This document shows, piece after piece, positions 25,411 to 31,462 of a DNA stretch of 64,000 bases. This DNA is from Lactobacillus gasseri ATCC 33323 = JCM 1131 (GTDB lineage: Bacteria > Bacillota > Bacilli > Lactobacillales > Lactobacillaceae). How positions within the stretch are numbered: position 1 is the first letter of the stretch; each line of letters starts with the position of its first letter. The notes beneath the pieces were generated by a model that did not search any database, was not told the origin of the DNA, and worked only from the letters and a program-made list of their open reading frames with translations. The stretch lies in contig NC_008530.1 in NCBI RefSeq assembly GCF_000014425.1, positions 248,001 to 312,000 of the forward strand, in the 5' to 3' direction. The position numbers and the translations under genes are program-made.

Positions 25411-25535
25411 TATAATTTTCCCTAAGGAAAGTAAAAACACGATTCGGTTGGTAGTCCGAATGTATAATTATTAACTTTATATCAGTAACCTTCCTCCTAG
25501 GATGTCCATCTTTCCTAATAAATTTTATTAGGAGG
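25411..25535 (+). promoter_or_regulatory. yjdF-motif (azaaromatic) riboswitch, copy 1
   Basis: Downstream of TATAAT (25411-25416), P1 is GGAAAG (25426-25431) / CTTTCC (25510-25515). Inside are an ATTCGG/CCGAAT hairpin with loop TTGGTAGT and the conserved 3' half ATCAGTAACCTTCCTCC, AGGATGTCCATC. The AGGAGG ribosome site (25530-25535) can pair with the P1 3' arm TTTCCT. P1 formation on ligand binding should therefore free the site and turn translation on (inference). The motif is recognised from its conserved segments, its duplicate at 27571 and its yjdF gene. Confidence 0.82.
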
Positions 25536-25543
25536 AACGCATT

Positions 25544-25957
25544 ATGATTAAAGGTGAATTGACTATCATTTTTGATGATCCGTTTTACAAAGCAATTTTT
25601 GAACGGATTGATGGTACTAATTATGAAGTAGCGCAGGTTAATTTAGGAGCATCCCTGCCACATATGCCAGAGATACTTAAGTTGGTAAACTTTCATTATT
25701 CGAAATTGCATTTTTATCAAACTACGGTGGAGAAAGAAAAGATTTATCATGTTAATCCTAAGAGAGCACAAAGATTAGCTCATAAGGTTACTCAAAAGAA
25801 AATTATTGGTACCAAAGCACAGCAAGCTTTGAAAAAGCAGTTTGAACAGTCAAAGATAGCCAAGAAAAAGGCAAATAAGGATAGGAAACGTAAAGAACAA
25901 GAAAAACGTTTCTTCCAAAAACAAGCTAAACGTCGAGAAAAACATCGTGGTCATTAA
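25544..25957 (+). CDS. yjdF: YjdF-family protein (DUF2992), copy 1
   Basis: This 137-aa protein has an N-terminal conserved domain (about residues 1-70, MIKGELTIIFDDPFYKAIFERIDG) and a long basic C-terminal helix (NPKRAQRLAHKVTQ... ending REKHRGH). The family is the usual target of yjdF-motif riboswitches; its biochemical function is not established. A paralogue of the same length and about two-thirds identity by eye is encoded at 27687-28100 behind the same riboswitch. Confidence 0.85.
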   Translation: MIKGELTIIFDDPFYKAIFERIDGTNYEVAQVNLGASLPHMPEILKLVNFHYSKLHFYQTTVEKEKIYHVNPKRAQRLAHKVTQKKIIGTKAQQALKKQFEQSKIAKKKANKDRKRKEQEKRFFQKQAKRREKHRGH

Positions 25958-25963
25958 TGCAAA

Positions 25964-25993
25964 AAAGCTCGCAATTGATTTTGCGGGCTTTTA
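25964..25993 (+). terminator. Terminator repeat after yjdF copy 1
   Basis: AAAAGCTCGCAA / TTGCGGGCTTTT; it also forms the left bracket of toxin-antitoxin cassette 3. Confidence 0.85.
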
Positions 25994-26021
25994 GTTTAAA
26001 AAATATGCTATAATCTAAGTA

Positions 26022-26151
26022 AAGAAAAAGGAGATCCGAGGATCTCCTTTGCAGCCCGCTTTAAGAGCGGTGGTTTTAAACGTTAATTTTTGCGATGAAC
26101 GCTACTCAATAACTGGCCAAAGTTATACATTGAGCGGCGTTTTTATTTTTT
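26022..26151 (+). ncRNA. Predicted antisense RNA antitoxin, copy 3
   Basis: The extended -10 TGCTATAAT has its box at 26009-26014. The GGAGATC/GATCTCC and CCGCT/AGCGG hairpins are kept, as is the terminal CTCAAT/ATTGAG hairpin plus T-run. The antitoxin therefore looks intact although its toxin is frameshifted. Confidence 0.72.
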
Positions 26152-26262
26152 GTGGTGGTCGATATAGGTTAGCAAAGCTAGCACAAACGTACCAAACAAA
26201 AGCATTAAAGAATGCTTTCGTAAACCGACATGGTTGAACCCTTTCTGCAGTGTATTGACCAT
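26143..26262 (-). pseudogene. Frameshifted toxin copy 3, fused in frame to the upstream leader frame
   Basis: From the usual toxin ATG (26231) translation stops after MSVYESIL because one A of the tract near 26211 is missing. The same deletion joins the upstream frame (ATG at 26262, strong GGAGG site) to the toxin helix. The result is a 39-aa product: MVNTLQKGFNHVGLRKH followed by SLMLLFGTFVLALLTY and tail IDHHKK. The membrane helix and basic tail are fully kept. This may be a dead toxin, or a longer peptide made from a better ribosome site. Confidence 0.7.
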
Positions 26263-26382
26263 AGGCCTTACCTCCGGGAGGGAAAACAACCGCCGCTCAT
26301 AAAACTTTCTGCAAAGATTAGTATAGCGAAAATTTGTTCGTGACGAAAGACGAACAAGATAAAAATTTAAATAAAAAATTAA

Positions 26383-26413
26383 AGCTCCCAACAAAAATTG
26401 GGAGTTTTTTGCG
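26383..26413 (+). terminator. Terminator right of cassette 3
   Basis: AAAGCTCCCAA (26383-26393) / TTGGGAGTTTTTT. The sequence differs from the dispersed repeat and is closer to the pyrG attenuator hairpin. No plus-strand gene ends here. Confidence 0.75.
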
Positions 26414-26457
26414 TAATAAGGATTAGAAACAAAATTTTTAGTAGAAGAGGAAAAATG

Positions 26458-26919
26458 ATGAAATATATTAAAAAAATGTTTACTGATCCAAATATGTACA
26501 ATGAAGTTGAATTTAGTAAGAAGATTCATGAAGATAATGTCTTATTAAAAATAATGCAAGAAATTCTTCCTGAAGAACGTATTGTATCAGTCGGATTTCG
26601 TTTTCCCGAAGATAAGGACAATCGAAATATCTTTGCTAAAACTTCTGATGGAGAAACCATAATAATTGGACTGCTTGTAGCTGATAAAGAAACTTGGCCG
26701 AGTGGCTTAAATTATTTCCAAAATATGTTAAAAGATGAAGTTTATCGTTTTATGAGAAATGAATTGTTGCTTTGTAGAACTTATTTTATTTTGTTAACGC
26801 CTGTAGATCCATGGAAAAATGGAAGGGAGAAATATACTATTTCATTTCGAAATGAGCAATCAGAAGAATTGACTGAGATGCTTAAATCTCGGTTAGTTGT
26901 TGTTTGTCCAGAGAATTAA
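26458..26919 (+). CDS. Unknown protein, possible degenerate Rpn / PD-(D/E)XK-like family member
   Basis: This protein is about 153 aa. The start at 26458 is chosen for GAGG seven bases upstream. Its layout resembles Rpn-type recombination-promoting nucleases (PDDEXK_2): a helical start (NVLLKIMQEILPEERIVSVGF), a strand pair with FAKTSDGETIIIGLLV, and YFILLTPVDPWKNGREKYTISF near the end. In active relatives the strand pair reads D-x-x-AK-x-x-DGE-x-x-x-IEMQ; here the Asp is Asn (NRNIFAKT) and the Glu-x-Gln is replaced by GLLV. If the assignment is right, the nuclease is inactive. Confidence 0.45.
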   Translation: MKYIKKMFTDPNMYNEVEFSKKIHEDNVLLKIMQEILPEERIVSVGFRFPEDKDNRNIFAKTSDGETIIIGLLVADKETWPSGLNYFQNMLKDEVYRFMRNELLLCRTYFILLTPVDPWKNGREKYTISFRNEQSEELTEMLKSRLVVVCPEN

Positions 26920-26976
26920 TAACTAATAGCTTTGCGTAATTTAGATATAGATAGGTAAAATAGAAAGGAGAAGATA

Positions 26977-27279
26977 ATGATTTTACTGATGAGAAAAGGT
27001 GAGAGAATGTTATATCCATATGCTGAATTTCCAGGAAGATTAATTGTTACTTATACACAACCTTTAAAAGACAAAAATGGTGCTGTTAAGGTTGAAGTTA
27101 ATTTCGAGTTGCCTACTGATGATGGTTTTAGTGAGGCACGTTATACCTTACCAGATTATAGTTGTTTATATAATGACGGTTTTACACCTTCTGAAACCAA
27201 GAGAAATGAAAAAATATTGCATAATAATGCAAAATTGATTTTAGCAGCTGCACGAGAGAAAGAAGAGACAAATGCCTAA
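26977..27279 (+). CDS. Small unknown protein paired with a DUF4160 gene
   Basis: This 100-aa acidic soluble protein has no recognised domain. The ATG at 26977 is six bases after AAAGGAG. Its 3' end overlaps the DUF4160 gene by 8 bases, so the two are translationally coupled. DUF4160 genes commonly sit beside a small partner (often DUF2442), which suggests a functional pair. This protein is not clearly a DUF2442 member. Confidence 0.6.
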   Translation: MILLMRKGERMLYPYAEFPGRLIVTYTQPLKDKNGAVKVEVNFELPTDDGFSEARYTLPDYSCLYNDGFTPSETKRNEKILHNNAKLILAAAREKEETNA

Positions 27280-27553
27280 TTATTTTACTTATGCAGGTTA
27301 TAAACTATATTTTTGGTCAAATGAAGGTGATGAGCCGATTCATGTTCATGTGACTAAAGGCCACCCTAATCCAGCATCTACAAAATTTTGGATTTTAGAG
27401 GATGGTACTGTGCAAATGGCAAATAATAAAGCTGAATTGTCTAAAAAAGATTTAAAGAAAATAACAGCTTTCTTGGAAGCTAATATTGACGAAATCTGCG
27501 ATACATGGAAGGATTATTTTAGATTAGATAAAATATCTTTTTATAAAGATTAA
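27272..27553 (+). CDS. DUF4160 protein
   Basis: This 93-aa protein shows the DUF4160 pattern: a YKLYFWSNEGDEPIHVHVTKG start with the conserved EPxHVHV motif, then KFWI...G and a C-terminal helix (KITAFLEANIDEICDTWKDYF). The function is unknown; the family is found in small two-gene units, often on mobile or accessory DNA. It overlaps the upstream 100-aa gene by 8 bases. Confidence 0.8.
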   Translation: MPNYFTYAGYKLYFWSNEGDEPIHVHVTKGHPNPASTKFWILEDGTVQMANNKAELSKKDLKKITAFLEANIDEICDTWKDYFRLDKISFYKD

Positions 27554-27555
27554 GG

Positions 27556-27678
27556 TATAATACTTTCTATGGAAAGTAAAAACACAATTCGGTTGGTAGT
27601 CCGAATATATAATCATATAGCTTTATATCAGTAACCTTCCTCCTAGGATGTCCATCTTTCCTAATATTTTTTAGGAGG
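27556..27678 (+). promoter_or_regulatory. yjdF-motif (azaaromatic) riboswitch, copy 2
   Basis: After TATAAT (27556-27561), P1 is GGAAAG (27571-27576) / CTTTCC (27656-27661). The ATTCGG/CCGAAT hairpin and the 3' conserved half are essentially identical to copy 1. The linker between the two halves has diverged, as has the loop before the AGGAGG (27673-27678). The pairing between TTTCCT and the ribosome site is retained. Confidence 0.82.
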
Positions 27679-27686
27679 AATGCATT

Positions 27687-28100
27687 ATGATTAAAGGTGT
27701 ATTAACTATCGTCTTTGATGAGCCGTTTTACAAGGCTATTTTTGAGCGAATTGATGGAAACAGTTATAGCGTAGCGCAAGTTAATTTAGGTACATCATTA
27801 CCGCGTATGCCAGAAATTATTTATTTAGTGAATCGAAAGTATTCAAAATTGAATTTCTACAGAACCACAATTGAAAATCGAGCAGATCGTCACATTAATC
27901 CAAAAAGAGCTCAACGCTTGGCGCATACAGCTACGCAACAAAAGCAAATTGGGACTAAGGCACAAATAGCCTTAAAAAAACAATTTGAAGAATCGAAAAT
28001 AATTAAGAAGATGAGTGTTAAAGAAAATAAACAGCTTGAAAAGGAAAGAAAATTTCTAAAAAAGCAGGCTAAAAAACGTGAAAAACATCGAGGTCATTAA
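27687..28100 (+). CDS. yjdF: YjdF-family protein (DUF2992), copy 2
   Basis: This 137-aa protein is the paralogue of the one at 25544-25957. It has the same N-terminal domain (MIKGVLTIVFDEPFYKAIFERIDG) and the same basic C-terminal helix ending KREKHRGH. The differences concentrate between residues 60-80 and 110-125. Both gene copies keep full-length frames and riboswitches, so both are likely functional. Confidence 0.85.
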   Translation: MIKGVLTIVFDEPFYKAIFERIDGNSYSVAQVNLGTSLPRMPEIIYLVNRKYSKLNFYRTTIENRADRHINPKRAQRLAHTATQQKQIGTKAQIALKKQFEESKIIKKMSVKENKQLEKERKFLKKQAKKREKHRGH

Positions 28101-28103
28101 TGC

Positions 28104-28138
28104 CAAAAAGCTCGCACCTAAGTGCGAGCTTTTTATTA
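28104..28138 (+). terminator. Terminator after yjdF copy 2
   Basis: The perfect stem AAAAAGCTCGCAC / GTGCGAGCTTTTT is a fully paired variant of the dispersed terminator repeat. Confidence 0.88.
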
Positions 28139-28160
28139 TGCTGAGTTATATTCTTAATTA

Positions 28161-28640
28161 TTACCATATTAATCCTATAAGCGAGACGATGATTTCACTG
28201 ACTAGTACTAACAAAACATTCACTAAAATTCCTTTAAACGTACTTTCTTTATGAGGATTATTAACGAAGGTTCTAGTTGAACGATAAACTAGTGGAATGG
28301 TAAGTAAAGTGCCTAAAGCAAACGTAGGTAGATAGTGCAATACAATACTTAAAACTAAGCATGACGCTAATAGTTGTAGAAACAAGGGTTAATAGAATAA
28401 TTACATTTCTAGCCCATTTTCGAGAAATGTTGAATTTTTCTAAAATGTTATTGTAACTAGTAACGTGATTTTTTATAACGAAGAGTATATTGATTGTGAC
28501 CATTGACGGCTAAATGAAAAGAAATTACGGCTAGGAAAAGCCAAAGGCAATAAGAGTGCATAAGAAATTAATGTTCCAACGGAAAAACATATTTTAGTAA
28601 AGCCATCTGATAACTTCATTAAGTTAGTTCCAATTAATTC
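28161..28640 (-). pseudogene. Decayed membrane-protein gene, possibly UbiA/MenA-type prenyltransferase
   Basis: Hydrophobic coding potential runs along the minus strand but changes frame several times. It begins at a possible start near 28605 (MKLSDGFTKICF), continues in other frames with LFLAVISFHLAVNGHNQY and TINILFVIKNHVTSYNNIL, and ends in a 74-codon stretch (28161-28385) with helices and the pattern LPTFALGTLLTIPLVYRS. The order of motifs is reminiscent of MenA/UbiA prenyltransferases, where Asn/Asp-rich loops follow helices. The frames cannot be joined without several indels, so the gene is dead. The family guess is weak. Confidence 0.4.
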
Positions 28641-28772
28641 AAAAAATAATAGCTAAAGCTAATTCTAAGTAATACAAAATAAATTCTTGCTTGATTTAAT
28701 TCATTTTGTATTATATCGGTGATTTTTTTGATTTGTAGACTTGTAATTATAAAAACTCTCGCGAGGTTTGAA

Positions 28773-29291
28773 TTAATGATTAATGTGATTCTTAAATTGA
28801 CTAATATCAACTCCCTCGAGTCTAAGCAATTTAATTTTCTTATCAATTCCAGCAGCATATCCGGTTAAATTATGGTTAACGCCAACAACTCTATGGCAAG
28901 GAACAATAATACAAATATGATTTCGACCAACAGCTCCGCCAGTAGCTCTGATAGGTAAGTGTTCTTTATCTTTAGCTACTTGGACAGCGATTTTTTTGTA
29001 AGTTATAGTTGTTCCATAAGGAATTTTTAGTAAGGCCTGCCAAACTCTTTTCTGAAAATCAGTACCAGTAAAGTGTAATTGAGGAGTAAAAGTAGGCTCT
29101 TTTCCTTGAAAATAAATATCTAACCATTTTTTAGCAGAAACTAGATATTCGTTTTCTCCTTCGGAATAGTTTTTTGCAAGAATATCTCCATAGTAACGAT
29201 CAGTATCTAGCCATAGCCCAACTAGACCTTGCTCGTCACTAGCGAGCAATATTTTTCCAATAGGTGAATTGTAGTAAGAAATAGTTTTCAT
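28773..29291 (-). CDS. ogt: Methylated-DNA-[protein]-cysteine S-methyltransferase
   Basis: This suicide enzyme repairs O6-methylguanine by transferring the alkyl group to its own cysteine. The 172-aa protein has the active-site motif IIVPCHRVVG (acceptor Cys132), the DNA-binding helix-turn-helix around TITYKKIAVQV, and the Asn-hinge motif GRNH. It stands alone on the minus strand between the decayed membrane gene and an unknown gene. No regulatory site was recognised. Confidence 0.94.
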   Translation of the reverse strand: MKTISYYNSPIGKILLASDEQGLVGLWLDTDRYYGDILAKNYSEGENEYLVSAKKWLDIYFQGKEPTFTPQLHFTGTDFQKRVWQALLKIPYGTTITYKKIAVQVAKDKEHLPIRATGGAVGRNHICIIVPCHRVVGVNHNLTGYAAGIDKKIKLLRLEGVDISQFKNHINH

Positions 29292-29340
29292 TGAAATATA
29301 TCTTTTTTCAGTTTATCCGTAATTAATTTTTTGTCTGACA

Positions 29341-29378
29341 AAAAAGACCAGTGACTTGAAACGTTCACTGGTCTTTTC
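29341..29378 (-). terminator. Terminator of the 29380-29892 gene
   Basis: The 13-bp stem AAAAGACCAGTGA / TCACTGGTCTTTT is followed by a U-run on the minus strand. Confidence 0.88.
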
Positions 29379-29379
29379 A

Positions 29380-29892
29380 TTATTTAGCGATCTTATGTAC
29401 CTTATGTGCAATGACCATTTCTTTATTACGGTCAGTATAAATCGCATCTTTTAGATAATTCAAAGGTTGTCTTAACAAACCTTTATTAGCTAAGAATAAA
29501 AAATCTGCATGATGATGATTCAAATGACGCAAATATCTTTTAGCGTTCTTAATCTTAGCGTGATGCTCTAAAGCAAGTTTGGGCTCAAAGTCAGTAATCT
29601 TGTGTTCAGCATTATATACTGGCGTAACTTTGTGATGCCACTTGTCGATATGGTGGGTATTATGTGCACCAATTTCTTTACTTGCCTTAACAATGTCTTT
29701 TTTAGTGGCTAAATTATCTTGATGCTTTAACTGTGAGTTTTTGTCATAGTAGTAATTTCCAAGGCCATCTTGACGATAAAGTTGCAAATTCTTTAATGAC
29801 TTATCTTTATTATCAACAGTTACCTTCAGAACATCGCCATTTTTATGATTCATAAGATACATATCATGGTCAATTGTATAATTATCCTTCAT
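29380..29892 (-). CDS. Unknown His-rich basic protein
   Basis: This protein is about 170 aa, with no recognised domain, signal or membrane helix. It is rich in His and Lys (for example NTHHIDKWHHK and RYLRHLNHHHADFLFLANK). The ATG at 29892 is preferred to a GTG at 29907, because the only purine-rich site (AGAGGTGG) overlaps that GTG; the spacing of about 11 bases is long. It is probably a Lactobacillus-restricted cytoplasmic protein. It is monocistronic, with a strong terminator. Confidence 0.65.
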   Translation of the reverse strand: MKDNYTIDHDMYLMNHKNGDVLKVTVDNKDKSLKNLQLYRQDGLGNYYYDKNSQLKHQDNLATKKDIVKASKEIGAHNTHHIDKWHHKVTPVYNAEHKITDFEPKLALEHHAKIKNAKRYLRHLNHHHADFLFLANKGLLRQPLNYLKDAIYTDRNKEMVIAHKVHKIAK

Positions 29893-30027
29893 GACTAAAA
29901 TATCCACCTCTTTTATTTATATCTGAATGATATTATAGCCACATTTTAAGAGAAAGTATAGTGATTAAGTTATAGTTTTAATCAATTATTAAATTAGTTA
30001 AACTTTATTAATAATTAAAAATATTAT

Positions 30028-30074
30028 TACGCTAAAAGGCAGTTAGAAATTAATTCTAGCCGCCTTTTAGTGTA
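30028..30074 (-). terminator. Probable terminator of the frc-oxc transcript
   Basis: CTAAAAGGC (30032-30040) pairs with GCCTTTTAG (30062-30070), with an inner TTAGAA/TTCTAG stem. The U-run on the minus strand is weak (TAATAATATTTTT). Confidence 0.65.
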
Positions 30075-30098
30075 TATACTTAAATTTATTAATCTTAA

Positions 30099-31457
30099 TT
30101 AGTGTTCTTTTCCATCAATAATAACGTGAACACGTGGATTCTTTGGACCCTTAGCTTTAGAAATAACGCCCTTGTTAACTAAATCTTCGATTTGATCTGC
30201 ATCATAACCAAGTTCAGTTAAGATTTCCTTGTTGTTTTCGCCAAGGTCAGGTGCTCTATCATAAGCTGGCTTGTAGTTCGAAAGACTGAATGGTAAACCA
30301 ATAGTCTTGAACTTACCACGATTACCACCTTGGTCGATAGTAACGATTGTACCATCGCTATTTAGATCAGGATCGTTTTCAAGTTCATGCCAGTCTAAAA
30401 CTGGTCCAACTGGAACGCCAGCAGCACCAAGCTCTTTAGTTAAAGTGTATTTATCGTATTGCTTAGTGTAGGCTTCGATTAATGGATATAATTCTTCTTT
30501 GTGTAATTGACGGTGTTGCCAGTCAACAAATCTTGGATCCTTTTCCCATTCTGGGTGACCCATAGCTTCACACATTTTATCCCATTTCTTATTTTCATTT
30601 TGAATAACGATATATACATATGCATTAGGATCAGTTTCCCAACCTTTAGCCTTGTAAGTCCAGCCGATAACTTGTCCACCTTCGGTGTTCTCAGCACGAG
30701 GAATTGCCTTGCCCCACTTCCAATTTGGGTAAACTGCGTAGTGAGGTAGAGCACCCAAGTTGTCAAGCATAAGTTGGTCACGTAATTTAATACGGCAAAG
30801 GTTAAGAACAGCGTCTTGCATTGATTGGTAAACAAAAGTACCTTCACCGGTGTGTTCACGTTGCAATAAGGCAGCTAAAATACCGATAGCTAAGTGCATA
30901 CCAGTGTTTGAATCACCTAGGGCAGCTGCAGATTGAGTAGGAACATTGTTTACGCCTTTGTTCCAACCAGTTGCAGATGCAGAACCACCAGCAGCTTGAG
31001 CAACGGGCTCAAATGCCTTAACATTTTCAAAACGTGAACCTTCATTAAATCCCTTTAATGAAGCATAGATCAATCTAGGATTAATAGAGTGAAGCTTTTC
31101 CCAGCCAAAGCCGTTACGATCAGCTGATCCTGGTGCAATGTTTTCAACAAAGACATCAGCTTTTTTAGCTAAGTCATACATAATCTTTTTACCTTCAGGA
31201 GTCTTAATATCCAAAGTTAGAGATCTCTTATTGGCGTTTAATTGTAAGTAGTAAAGACTCCAAGAATCTTTAATATCAAGCAATTCATTTCTAGTTGGGT
31301 CACCAGTATTAGTACGTTCAATTTTAATAACATCGGCACCAAGCCAAGCTAAAAGTTGAGTACATGATGGGCCTGATTGGACTTGAGTCCAGTCGACAAT
31401 TTTAATACCTTTTAATGGAGCATATTCATTTTGTTCATTTTTTTCGTTTTCGCTCAT
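30099..31457 (-). CDS. frc: Formyl-CoA:oxalate CoA-transferase
   Basis: This class III CoA-transferase activates oxalate to oxalyl-CoA using formyl-CoA. The 452-aa protein has the family start PLKGIKIVDWTQVQSGPSCTQ, the LAWLGADVIKIER motif, the QLNANKRSLTLDI segment, and the GSADRNGFGWEKL loop. It is encoded 5 bases downstream of oxc with AAGGAGT in the end of that gene, so oxc and frc are translated from one message. Together they run the oxalate cycle: oxalyl-CoA is decarboxylated to formyl-CoA, which primes the next oxalate. Oxalate degradation is known in L. gasseri and L. acidophilus. Confidence 0.95.
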   Translation of the reverse strand: MSENEKNEQNEYAPLKGIKIVDWTQVQSGPSCTQLLAWLGADVIKIERTNTGDPTRNELLDIKDSWSLYYLQLNANKRSLTLDIKTPEGKKIMYDLAKKADVFVENIAPGSADRNGFGWEKLHSINPRLIYASLKGFNEGSRFENVKAFEPVAQAAGGSASATGWNKGVNNVPTQSAAALGDSNTGMHLAIGILAALLQREHTGEGTFVYQSMQDAVLNLCRIKLRDQLMLDNLGALPHYAVYPNWKWGKAIPRAENTEGGQVIGWTYKAKGWETDPNAYVYIVIQNENKKWDKMCEAMGHPEWEKDPRFVDWQHRQLHKEELYPLIEAYTKQYDKYTLTKELGAAGVPVGPVLDWHELENDPDLNSDGTIVTIDQGGNRGKFKTIGLPFSLSNYKPAYDRAPDLGENNKEILTELGYDADQIEDLVNKGVISKAKGPKNPRVHVIIDGKEH

Positions 31458-31462
31458 TTTAA

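Larger units (their letters stand above)
25994..26360. repeat. Type I toxin-antitoxin cassette, copy 3 of 3
   Basis: Same organisation as copies 1 and 2, with a 1-base deletion within the toxin gene (near 26211). A different terminator (26383-26412) closes it on the right. Confidence 0.88.

Noticed and set aside
20765-26360. Fst/Lpt-type par locus with paired direct repeats in both RNAs
   Set aside because: I compared the 5' regions of toxin and antisense for the DRa/DRb direct repeats that define Fst systems; only short, weak matches exist. The complete 3' overlap fits the TxpA/BsrG arrangement better.
20765-26360. Insertion sequences or a CRISPR-like array
   Set aside because: The three repeats are 360 bp, far apart, have no terminal inverted repeats and no transposase, and there are no short regularly spaced repeats.
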